Source of the DNA: Rhodospirillaceae bacterium
GTDB lineage: Bacteria; Pseudomonadota; Alphaproteobacteria; UBA11136
DNA: 14,351 nt
Direction of reading: 5' to 3'
Assembly: GCA_018663165.1 (NCBI GenBank)
Contig: JABJES010000252.1
Location: forward strand, 1-14,351
Shown here: in pieces, positions 1 through 6,333 of the stretch
Numbering within the stretch: the stretch's first letter is position 1
How the letters are laid out: each line of letters starts with the position of its first letter
Program-made: the position numbers and the translations under genes
Notes under the pieces: generated by a model
What the model was told of the DNA's origin: nothing
What the model saw: only the letters and a program-made list of their open reading frames with translations
The model's database searches: none

Positions 1-635
1 GCGAGCGCAGCGAGCAGCGCACCTGTTGACAATCCTTCAATAGGGAAACCCGTCAGCGCCCCGATGACCGAAGCGGCGAAGGGAAAAGCCGGGGTGATTA
101 CCAGCACCATTTGCACCCCGTGATTATCGTTGCGCGCGGACAGCACTGCGGCGTCGAGCCGGGCCGTAATCTGGCAGGTCGCTGCGATGATGAGAATTCC
201 CACCGACACCCACAGGGCTTTGGCTGAATAATATTCGGCCAACCCCTGAAAGGGCCGGGTGCCGAGCGCCGCCAACCCGCCGAGAAGCACAATCGCAATA
301 AAAAGATAAACCCGGCGTGCAGTCAGGTACTCGCGACGCACTTTTTCCAGAGCCGCCTTGTCACGATCCTGACCAGCCTCACGGGTAATCAACTGACTGA
401 AACCGATATCGGCCATGCCAACATAGGTAATCAATGTCGAGAGCACGGACCACAAGCCGAGAACCGCCAGCCCGGCATGCTCAAGCAGGATCGGATAAAG
501 AATGAAATAACCGGCAACCGGAACCAGAAAGCGCAATGGACCGATCAGCGCCGAACGCAGGACATCATGATGCACCCTGGCGGTGGCGTGACCGCCGGCG
601 ATTGAAGCCGCCTCTTGTCTGTTCAGGTCGCTCAC
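1..635 (-). CDS. Polytopic membrane protein, probable polysaccharide flippase (partial)
   Basis: I translated this by hand. The frame is open from a GTG at 635 to the window edge, giving 211 codons with the C-terminus missing. The N-terminal 20-25 residues are polar. Hydrophobic segments follow around residues 27-46 (IGPLRFLVPVAGYFILYPIL), 52-72, 108-122 and further on. The segment GLWSVLSTLITYVGMADIGF, followed by SQLITREAG, resembles the first two helices of Wzx/MATE-type oligosaccharide flippases, which move lipid-linked sugar units across the inner membrane. The GTG is preceded by an AGGCGAG-like ribosome site, and no other ATG, GTG or TTG lies in frame between it and the stop of the upstream sugar-nucleotide gene 72 bp away. 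That neighbour makes a surface-polysaccharide role likely. The family call is tentative; another polytopic transporter or O-antigen ligase-like protein remains possible. Confidence 0.6.
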   Translation of the reverse strand, partial: MSDLNRQEAASIAGGHATARVHHDVLRSALIGPLRFLVPVAGYFILYPILLEHAGLAVLGLWSVLSTLITYVGMADIGFSQLITREAGQDRDKAALEKVRREYLTARRVYLFIAIVLLGGLAALGTRPFQGLAEYYSAKALWVSVGILIIAATCQITARLDAAVLSARNDNHGVQMVLVITPAFPFAASVIGALTGFPIEGLSTGALLAAL

Positions 636-707
636 GTCTGGCTCGCCTGTTTCCCCCTCGACCGGTTTGGCGGTGGCGGGGACATCCCCACCGGGGACTG
701 CCGCAAC

Positions 708-1661
708 CTAGCCTCCCGTGGCCAGAAGACGGTCGAAATAATCAATGGTTTTCCTCAAGCCCTCTTCCAGCGCCACACCCGGCGACCAGCCGAGCTTTTC
801 CTTGGCCAGAGAGATATCGGGACAACGCTGCATCGGGTCATCCTCAGGCAGAGGCTTTTTTACCAGCGTCGATTTTGCGCCGGTTAATTCAATAATTTTT
901 TCCGCCAGCTCGCGGATCGTGATCTCGTGGGGGTTTCCCAGATTAATCGGGCCGGTTACATCGTCAGGGGCCGCCATCAACCGGCAAAAACCTTCGATCA
1001 AATCATCGACATAACAAAAGGCGCGGGTCTGACCGCCGTCGCCGTAAATCGTTATATCCTCGCCGCGCAGGGCCTGAACGATGAAATTCGACACCACACG
1101 GCCGTCATTTGGATGCATGCGCGGGCCATAAGTATTGAAAATCCGGGCGACGCGAATGGAAAGACCGTGCTGGCGGTAATAGTCGAAGAACAGAGTCTCG
1201 GCACAGCGTTTCCCCTCATCATAACAGGCCCTTGGCCCGATCGGATTGACCCGCCCCCAATAGCTTTCACTCTGGGGGTGAACGTCCGGGTCGCCGTAAA
1301 CCTCACTGGTCGAGGCCTGAAAAATCCGGGCGTTGATGCGCCTTGCCAGCCCCAGCATGTTGATCGCACCGTGAACGCTGGTCTTGGTCGTCTGCGCCGG
1401 GTCGTGCTGGTAATGCACCGGCGAGGCGGGACAGGCGAGATTGTAAATCTCATCAACTTCAACATAGAGAGGAAACGTGACATCGTGACGCATCGATTCA
1501 AATCTGGAATCGTCAAGAAGATGGCGGATATTATCCTTTGACCCGGTGAAAAAATTATCAACGCAGAGGACTTCGTTGCCTTCCGCCAGGAGCCGCTCGC
1601 ATAAATGTGAGCCCAGAAAACCCGCTCCTCCTGTCACCAAAACCCGTTGCTGTTCGACCAT
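708..1661 (-). CDS. UDP-glucuronate decarboxylase (UDP-xylose synthase)-type epimerase/dehydratase
   Basis: This is a full-length 317-residue extended short-chain dehydrogenase/reductase. It has the NAD-binding glycine motif TGGAGFLG (10-17), a TSE triad segment (118-120) and the catalytic YDEGK, with Tyr147 and Lys151. Signatures typical of UXS enzymes include CPASPVHYQHDP near 77-88, RIFNTYGPRM (173-182) and GDGGQTRAFCYVDD (207-220). UXS oxidises and decarboxylates UDP-glucuronate to UDP-xylose in the cytoplasm, giving a precursor for polysaccharide or lipopolysaccharide. A good ribosome site (AAGGAAA) sits just upstream of the ATG. It lies 63 bp downstream of the phosphatase remnant and is followed by the flippase-like gene on the same strand. 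A closely related dTDP-glucose 4,6-dehydratase-like activity cannot be excluded, but the motif set favours UXS. Confidence 0.85.
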   Translation of the reverse strand: MVEQQRVLVTGGAGFLGSHLCERLLAEGNEVLCVDNFFTGSKDNIRHLLDDSRFESMRHDVTFPLYVEVDEIYNLACPASPVHYQHDPAQTTKTSVHGAINMLGLARRINARIFQASTSEVYGDPDVHPQSESYWGRVNPIGPRACYDEGKRCAETLFFDYYRQHGLSIRVARIFNTYGPRMHPNDGRVVSNFIVQALRGEDITIYGDGGQTRAFCYVDDLIEGFCRLMAAPDDVTGPINLGNPHEITIRELAEKIIELTGAKSTLVKKPLPEDDPMQRCPDISLAKEKLGWSPGVALEEGLRKTIDYFDRLLATGG

Positions 1662-1724
1662 CCGCTTTTCCTTATCCGCCCTTGTTCCCAGGCCCGCGTT
1701 GCGGGAGAGACTAGAGCATATCTT

Positions 1725-2390
1725 TCACGTCCTTAGAAAGGCTTTCTCATTATCCTGAAGGACCAGGCACGTCAGCACCCCGGTTGAATAGGCGCCGGTA
1801 TCGATGCCAATACGATTGGACAAGACCTCTGGTACCGGCGTCGGGGTGATGGTATGCCCATGGACGATAATCTTACCGTAATTGGCCTGTGAATCGAGAA
1901 AGCTGCCTCTGATCCAGAGCAAATCTTTTTCCGACTGCTTTTCAAGCGGTACTCCGGGCAAAACCCCCGCATGAACGAAAAAATAATCGCCTTCGACATG
2001 GCTTGGGCGGAGCGATTTAAAAAACGCGCGATGACGGGCGGGCAATTTACGCAGCAGATAGGCTTGCATGTTCTCCAGGCTGCGCTGGTCAGTGCCCCCG
2101 CCCTGCGTGGGAATACCATAGCTGTAAAGGGTGGCGTCACCGCCAAACTGTAACCAGCTCGAACCGATGGAAATATTGTCAAGAAACTGGAGAAGCACGT
2201 CTTCGTGATTGCCTTTCAGGGTGATTATCTCAAAGCCGTCAAGGGGGTGATCAAGCAGCAAATCAACCACCTCGCTGGATTCCAGCCCACGATCAATATA
2301 ATCCCCGAGATAAACGATCACCTTACGCAAGGCCGCCCCGTGAACCGCCTCGGCAGCTTCGTCATCACCGCGACAAAAAACCCGCATCAC
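1725..2390 (-). pseudogene. PPP-family metallophosphatase, N-terminally truncated (GDxHG motif missing)
   Basis: The readable frame is 221 residues from a GTG at 2390; an ATG follows at 2387. It contains most hallmarks of bacterial serine/threonine protein phosphatases and Ap4A hydrolase-like enzymes: GDYIDRG (29-35), GNHE (60-63), HAG (140-142), HGH (177-179) and a terminal DTGAY (197-201). The first family motif, GDxHG, supplies two metal ligands and should lie about 35-45 residues before GDYIDRG. It is absent, and only 28 residues precede GDYIDRG. Upstream, the same frame crosses the terminator of the FecR gene and reaches a stop near 2430, so the motif is not simply outside the chosen start. 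The gene therefore looks truncated at its 5' end by a deletion or rearrangement. It has no room for its own promoter and would depend on read-through. It could still be expressed as an inactive or altered protein, so the pseudogene label is an inference. Confidence 0.65.
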
Positions 2391-2402
2391 TGCGACAAAA
2401 AA
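2363..2402. repeat. Imperfect direct repeat, 18-bp units at 22-bp period
   Basis: CATCACCGCGACAAAAAA (2363-2380) recurs as CATCACTGCGACAAAAAA (2385-2402), 17 of 18 bases identical, with a 4-bp spacer. The repeat lies at the break between the FecR terminator and the truncated phosphatase gene, and it forms the first codons of the phosphatase frame. Confidence 0.85.
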
Positions 2403-2424
2403 GGCCCCCTGATGGGGGCCTTTT
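2397..2424 (-). terminator. Intrinsic terminator of the FecR-domain gene
   Basis: On the minus strand an 11-bp stem (AAAAGGCCCCC pairing with GGGGGCCTTTT, loop ATCA) is followed by a T run. It lies about 50 bp after the FecR stop codon. The flanking A and T tracts mean it could also work weakly in the other orientation. Its T tract also forms the end of one copy of the 18-bp direct repeat at 2363-2402. Confidence 0.85.
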
Positions 2425-2471
2425 CATGTTCAAGCGCGAGGACCTAAAAGTTAATTGTGATCAGCCTGTGA

Positions 2472-3695
2472 TCAAGTGGGGCTGGCCGAAACATCGGATT
2501 CGAAACTCGGATCAACCTCGTCACCGGCCGCCGTGCCGATCTCGGACAAGGCCGCAGCGATGCCGCCGACCAGCATATCCTCAAGGATCAGATGCTTGAA
2601 ATCCGTCAGGCCCGCACTCTTGAACTTTTCGGTGGCCAGAGCCAGGATGCGGTCAATCACCTCCAGGGTCTTGGTGCTATCGCCAGTTTTGACCGCCTTC
2701 ATCGCCTCAAGCAGGGCCATGGCGCGGGCGGTAACCGCCTCGGCGCTTACCCCCTCAGCGGTCAGATAGCTTTCCAGGGCAACCAGTCCCTCAGGCGAGC
2801 CGTCAAGGGCACCGAGCAACACATCTTCGGGGATGATTGTCCCATCGGCCGCTACATCCACGTCCAGTTCTATATCGTCACGGGTTGCGATTTCGTCCAG
2901 AGATTCCCCTTCCTCGCCTTCAGCGAGTTGAGTGCTCAGTTCCTCCGGCATCACTTCGGCATCATCCAGAGCAAGATCCATTTCGCCAACGACCTCGTCG
3001 AGCTCCGGTGGTGGTGGGCCAGGCTCAGACGGTGGCGGTGCCTTACCAGCCTCGTCCCGCGGCTTGATGCTGGTGGCCAGTCCGGCCTTGACCTCAACCT
3101 CGACGCCTTCGCGGTTGGAGACATTGACCACCCCGTCGGAGACCGCCACGGTGGTGGCCCCGTCATCATCAACAATGACGGTGAACGAGGTGCCGCGCAC
3201 GCCCATGGTGGCGACCGGCGTTACGACCGTATAGGCCTTCGACGCCATGCGGCCTGAAACCAGGCGCATCACGCCCTTGGTGGCGTTGATAACCATTTTG
3301 CCCTTGTTGGGGTTGGGATCAAAGACGAATTTATCGAGCATCAGCTTGGAATTTGGACCAACATTGAGAACCGTATCGTCAAGGAACTTGATCTCGGCAG
3401 CCGAACTGGCGCCGGTTTCGATCAGCTCGTCCTGATAGATCTCGGAGGACATTTTGATTTCGACCATCTCGTCGCCCATATAGCCGCGCACCAGCCGCGA
3501 CACCTTCGATGCCATGCCGACCTGAACCGGCTCTCCGACACCTTCTGCAGCAGCGGCGCCATTCTCACTGGCCGCAGGTGCGGTATCCTTGGCCGATTTG
3601 AATTTCAGTCCCTCGGCCGCCGTCGATCCGGCAACCAGCGAAAGGGCTGTGACGACACAGAAAATCGAAAGGATATGCCTGTCAAATATTTTCAT
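2472..3695 (-). CDS. Exported FecR-domain protein with acidic C-terminal region
   Basis: This encodes 407 residues. I chose the ATG at 3695 over a longer in-frame start at 3776 because GGAGGAGA lies about 8 bases upstream and translation then begins with a classic signal peptide (basic start, hydrophobic residues 9-23, likely cleavage after GSTAA, near 27). Residues of about 60-205 match the FecR domain, including VVTPVATMGVRGTSFTV (157-173) and VAVSDGVVNV (183-192). A proline-rich linker (220-231) leads to a strongly acidic stretch (232-285) and a mostly helical C-terminus. The classic FecR is an inner-membrane anti-sigma regulator. This protein shows no internal membrane helix and is probably periplasmic or secreted, so a structural or ligand-binding role is as likely as signalling. 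It has its own terminator and a predicted CRP-type promoter. Confidence 0.85.
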   Translation of the reverse strand: MKIFDRHILSIFCVVTALSLVAGSTAAEGLKFKSAKDTAPAASENGAAAAEGVGEPVQVGMASKVSRLVRGYMGDEMVEIKMSSEIYQDELIETGASSAAEIKFLDDTVLNVGPNSKLMLDKFVFDPNPNKGKMVINATKGVMRLVSGRMASKAYTVVTPVATMGVRGTSFTVIVDDDGATTVAVSDGVVNVSNREGVEVEVKAGLATSIKPRDEAGKAPPPSEPGPPPPELDEVVGEMDLALDDAEVMPEELSTQLAEGEEGESLDEIATRDDIELDVDVAADGTIIPEDVLLGALDGSPEGLVALESYLTAEGVSAEAVTARAMALLEAMKAVKTGDSTKTLEVIDRILALATEKFKSAGLTDFKHLILEDMLVGGIAAALSEIGTAAGDEVDPSFESDVSASPT

Positions 3696-3794
3696 CTTCA
3701 ATCTCCTCCGGCGGAACGGATTATCGGCAAACCCGACAACCGCTAAGAACATGGGGACGACAAAGCAATTTCGCAATCCGCCAAATAAACATCA

Positions 3795-3800
3795 ATTATA
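3795..3800 (-). promoter_or_regulatory. Predicted -10 box of the FecR-domain gene
   Basis: A perfect TATAAT on the minus strand lies about 100 bp upstream of the FecR start codon. No convincing -35 hexamer is present 16-18 bp further upstream, which fits an activator-dependent promoter. The start site would fall near 3788. Confidence 0.55.
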
Positions 3801-3821
3801 GATCAAAAACCATCTAATGGG

Positions 3822-3837
3822 TGTGATAGCCATCACA
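3822..3837. promoter_or_regulatory. CRP-like operator, TGTGA-N6-TCACA
   Basis: TGTGATAGCCATCACA is a near-perfect inverted repeat matching the CRP/FNR-superfamily consensus TGTGA-N6-TCACA. Its centre (3829.5) is about 41.5 bp upstream of the start site predicted from the TATAAT box at 3795-3800, which is the usual position of class II CRP activation. The binding protein is inferred from the motif alone. The divergent gene at 4252 is more than 400 bp away and is less likely to be the target. Confidence 0.6.
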
Positions 3838-4251
3838 GAGCCAAAGAGAAAATAAAATCCCATTTGTTATCTTCAGTTTAATACATGATATTTTATTTAA
3901 AATACATTTAGTAGACTTCGCACATACCCATAAATTATTTAAGCCCATCACGAAAAAAGACTTATTGTGCTTGTAGTTAAACTCATGCATATTATTTTTC
4001 AGGATTATATAGAGTACGATAATATTGGATAACTGATTGAGACCCTGAATGAATCTCGCTTTCCTATTGAACCCGGCGAGGAGTGTGGTTTTTTTGTTTT
4101 TTAGATCACCTGAGCTTCATCAAGTTGAAGTTAGAGTCTGAATAATGAAATAAAAGTGTTTAAAGAAATACTTTTAAAGCCACAGTTAAAGAAAAGCCAA
4201 AAGGCACGAAGTGCGTAGGCACAAACAAAAACCGGAGCCCTGATCTGAGCC
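3838..4251. other. AT-rich intergenic region between divergent genes
   Basis: No convincing gene is visible here. The stretch is strongly AT-rich compared with the flanking coding DNA. It contains a 30-codon ATG frame (4049-4141) without a ribosome site, a T-rich run near 4088-4102, and short alternative GCAC/GTGC stems at 4204-4222 just before the gene at 4252. Several TATAAT-like words occur (for example GATAAT at 4018-4023), but none has a matching -35 box. It probably holds the promoter and long 5' leader of the downstream gene. Confidence 0.5.
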
Positions 4252-4671
4252 ATGTCGAATTACGAAGTTCAGTCACATAAAAACGGCCAATGGGTCATTG
4301 CTTCCGTCCAGGATGACCAGGATGAGGCGATCTATGAAGCTCAACGCCTCCTTCAGGGAAAACGCACAACCTCCGTGCGCGTCGTTCAGGAAATCTACGA
4401 TGCCAATTCTGACACCTACCGGATGAAAGTTATCTTCCGCCGGGCCAGGGCATCAGAAACCTCGGATGGCGGCGCCGGGGACGGGACGAAGAAAAAGAAA
4501 GTTGCCAGGCCGAAAGAGCTTTCCACTTTCGGGAAATTTTCCCGGGACACCAAAATCAGCTTCCGCGCCTTTATCGGCAGCGTTCCCTTTCTGATTATAA
4601 AATTCGCCGTCATTATCGGGCTCGGGATATGGCTTCTCGTCAGCCTTCAGGAAGTCGCCGAAAAGCTGTAA
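4252..4671 (+). CDS. Small tail-anchored membrane protein, paralogue A (function unknown)
   Basis: This encodes 139 residues. The N-terminal domain (about 4-65) is predicted as strand-helix-strand-strand by its residue pattern: YEVQSHKNGQWVIASV, a helix around DEAIYEAQRLL, then SVRVVQEIYD and YRMKVIFRRA. A hydrophilic, lysine-rich linker follows (66-110, with KKKK near 80-83). The C-terminus holds one hydrophobic helix (about 112-131) and a short polar tail. There is no signal peptide, so the soluble domain should face the cytoplasm. Residues 4-65 align without gaps to residues 7-68 of the protein at 5333, with 22 of 62 identical by my count. A CGGAG motif lies about 14 bases before the ATG, farther than usual. 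I do not recognise a named family. Confidence 0.8.
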   Translation: MSNYEVQSHKNGQWVIASVQDDQDEAIYEAQRLLQGKRTTSVRVVQEIYDANSDTYRMKVIFRRARASETSDGGAGDGTKKKKVARPKELSTFGKFSRDTKISFRAFIGSVPFLIIKFAVIIGLGIWLLVSLQEVAEKL

Positions 4672-4761
4672 TCAACTCGACGAAAAAGAACACTATTCCC
4701 CTTTAATTTTTTTTAGCAATAGGCGCAAATTAAGTTAAATTAAATAGAGGATGGAATTACC

Positions 4762-5247
4762 ATGAGTGAAGACGATCTGCCCCCTGGCATGGAACGAAGA
4801 CTAAGCCTGAGAATTCTCAATTACTGGCGCAGCATCAGACAGGACGACGCCTTTCCCGCCAAGGGCGATCTCGATCCCGCAGCAATGTCCGACATATGGG
4901 GCTATTGCGTCATCCTCAAGATCGAGGGGAATGAAGCCGATCCCCTGGTTGATTTTTGCGGCGATGAAATCAAGAAACTCTGCGGCGAAGATGTGACCGG
5001 CAAGACAATTTCCACGGCGCCGCCAAAATGTCTTATTACCAACGGGCTTAATCTTTACACCCGGGCGCTGGCCAAGCGCGTTCCCATTACCTATGGCGAT
5101 GAATTTGAAAACGACAAGGGTGTAAAGGTCCTTTTCCGCAGCGCCATCCTACCCTTAAGCGAGGACGGCACGACGATTGATCACTTCCTTTGCGCCACCA
5201 ATTGTCGCCTTGATGAGCCCGATACAATCGACGGGGACGAGGCCTGA
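4762..5247 (+). CDS. PAS_5-like domain protein, cysteine-rich
   Basis: This encodes 161 residues, soluble, with no signal peptide. The pattern RRLSLRILNYWRSIRQ (12-27), AKGDLDPAAMSDIWGYCVILKI (33-54), a central DFCGDEIKKLCGEDVTGK (64-81) and a C-terminal RSAILPLSEDG (126-136) matches the alphaproteobacterial PAS_5 family, where the fold surrounds an unknown ligand or partner. Six cysteines (49, 66, 74, 90, 144, 148) are many for this size, and the last two form a CATNC motif. The ATG is preceded by AGAGGATGG. It lies between two genes for paralogous tail-anchored proteins, 90 bp after one and 85 bp before the other, suggesting joint expression. The PAS_5 call rests on pattern recognition only. 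Confidence 0.7.
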   Translation: MSEDDLPPGMERRLSLRILNYWRSIRQDDAFPAKGDLDPAAMSDIWGYCVILKIEGNEADPLVDFCGDEIKKLCGEDVTGKTISTAPPKCLITNGLNLYTRALAKRVPITYGDEFENDKGVKVLFRSAILPLSEDGTTIDHFLCATNCRLDEPDTIDGDEA

Positions 5248-5332
5248 TCCAACCCGGCCCAGCGCCGAAAGGTTTTGTTCTGCTGTATTCCAATAGCATC
5301 TACATTTACCCCCCATCAAAAAGGTTCTGACG

Positions 5333-5722
5333 GTGACAAAAAACGTTGCCTTCGAGATAGAGGTTTACAAGGCTGGAAGCTGGAAGGTCGATTCGATCTT
5401 CGACGACCGGGCGCTTGTTCTTTTCGAGGCCAAAAGACTGGAATCCTATTCGCGCCAAAACAACATACGGGTCATCGAAGAAACCTATGACGACGCCACC
5501 AACCAGACCTCGGCCAGAGTCATATTCCGCAGCGCCAAGGTCAGCCCGCCAGCAACGCCCGCACCGGCGGAGAGAAAACCAGATGTTCGACCCAATAGGG
5601 AACGGCAAAAGCCCGACGCGGCAAAAGACAGCGGTATCGGCCAGGCCATCTGGTTCGCCCTCGCCGTTATCGCCATCATTAGCGCTATCATATTTCTCAA
5701 ATCCTTCGCCGCCCAGCTCTGA
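5333..5722 (+). CDS. Small tail-anchored membrane protein, paralogue B (function unknown)
   Basis: This encodes 129 residues from a GTG start with a modest AAAAGG ribosome site; there is no in-frame ATG nearby. Its architecture matches the protein at 4252: an N-terminal alpha/beta domain (about 7-68), a charged proline-rich linker (69-102) and one C-terminal membrane helix (about 104-122) with a short tail. Conserved positions shared with the paralogue include K13, G15, W17, the DD pair at 24-25, EAxRL (32-36), RV (46-47), YD (52-53) and VIFR (63-66). The helix and linker sequences have diverged, so the conserved part is the soluble domain. The two copies probably arose by an old duplication. 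Hetero- or homo-oligomer formation at the inner membrane is possible but not shown. A long minus-strand frame over this gene has no family features. Confidence 0.8.
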   Translation: MTKNVAFEIEVYKAGSWKVDSIFDDRALVLFEAKRLESYSRQNNIRVIEETYDDATNQTSARVIFRSAKVSPPATPAPAERKPDVRPNRERQKPDAAKDSGIGQAIWFALAVIAIISAIIFLKSFAAQL

Positions 5723-5743
5723 GCGTTCTGCTCTGAGCCGTCC
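5716..5743. repeat. Imperfect 14-bp tandem repeat at gene end
   Basis: GCTCTGAGCGTTCT (5716-5729) is followed directly by GCTCTGAGCCGTCC (5730-5743), with 11 of 14 bases identical and the first nine exact. The first copy contains the stop codon of the gene ending at 5722. The word GCGTTCTGC also occurs at 5723-5731 and 5752-5760. No terminator hairpin is visible in this 93-bp convergent gap. Confidence 0.7.
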
Positions 5744-5815
5744 GGCTATATGCGTTCTGCACGGCGACAGCCCTTCCCTTAGGCGGGCAAATTCAAAAAG
5801 CGTTCTCCGCAACCC

Positions 5816-6289
5816 CTACCAGTAAACCAGGGTGACCGTTATCGTTTCCCCTTCGTCGCCGAGCGCAAACGCGGCTTCAGAAAAACGCGGCGCCCCGAGA
5901 AAGACTTTGGCATTCATGCTGAAGCCATACCCCTCTTCGGGAAAGCCGATGAAATTCTGATCAAAATCATTGTCCCCGTCTTCGTCGTGAAACAACGCAA
6001 TGGCGTAGCTGCCCGCCGCCAGATCAGGGATGATAAAGGTCATATTGCCGCTTTCGGCTGGCACATCCTCGGTGATGATCGCCTTGCCCTTTCTGGGATA
6101 ATCTTCGGCCCGGTCATAAAGAGCGAGGCGGACCAACCCCTCGCTATTGCGCACGCCATCCACCTGAACAATAAGATCGGCGGCAAGCCCTGGGCTTGAG
6201 AATCCGGCACCAAGCACGACGATCAGGCACCAGAATGCGACGGGACGGAAAAACGACGGGACGGAAAAAAAATATTTAACCGGGTGCAT
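5816..6289 (-). CDS. Exported DUF2141-type protein
   Basis: From the ATG at 6289 this encodes 157 residues. It begins with a signal peptide (basic and aromatic N-terminus, hydrophobic VAFWCLIVVLGAGF at 17-30, likely cleavage after SPGLAA at about 37). The mature part has the DUF2141 pattern: LIVQVDGVRNSEGLVRLALYD, then IPDLAAGSYAIALFHDEDGDND, then FIGFPEEGYGFS. It is a small beta-sandwich periplasmic or outer-membrane-associated protein of unknown role. A TTG at 6328 is an alternative start with a better ribosome site (AGAGGAC, inside the end of cobT), but it would add a second hydrophobic stretch. It follows cobT by 44 bp, or overlaps its leader if the TTG is used. A perfect 16-bp tandem duplication and an 8-T run lie in the signal-peptide codons. 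Confidence 0.8.
   Translation of the reverse strand: MHPVKYFFSVPSFFRPVAFWCLIVVLGAGFSSPGLAADLIVQVDGVRNSEGLVRLALYDRAEDYPRKGKAIITEDVPAESGNMTFIIPDLAAGSYAIALFHDEDGDNDFDQNFIGFPEEGYGFSMNAKVFLGAPRFSEAAFALGDEGETITVTLVYW
6238..6269. repeat. Perfect 16-bp tandem duplication in a signal-peptide region
   Basis: CGACGGGACGGAAAAA occurs twice with no spacer (6238-6253 and 6254-6269). Sixteen is not a multiple of three, so gain or loss of one copy shifts the frame between the start codon and the rest of the DUF2141-type gene. An eight-base A run (6265-6272) overlaps its edge. Confidence 0.95.
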
Positions 6290-6333
6290 GACGGCAAGTT
6301 TTAACCGCAGGAGAAAAAGGATCAACAAAGAAA

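Noticed and set aside
678..689. GGGG-ACAT-CCCC hairpin between the UXS and flippase genes
   Set aside because: The stem is only 4 bp and there is no T run on either strand, so it is not a terminator.
927..1541. 204-codon plus-strand frame
   Set aside because: It is antisense to the UXS-type gene, which has full motifs; no ribosome site or domain was seen.
4049..4141. 30-codon frame in the AT-rich intergenic region
   Set aside because: It has no ribosome site; the hydrophobic run comes from a T-rich tract. Such frames arise by chance.
4204..4222. Alternative GCAC/GTGC stems before the 4252 gene
   Set aside because: Four-base stems are too short to support an attenuator or riboswitch claim.
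5306..5812. 168-codon minus-strand frame
   Set aside because: It is fully antisense to the tail-anchored paralogue at 5333, whose homology to the 4252 gene shows the true strand.
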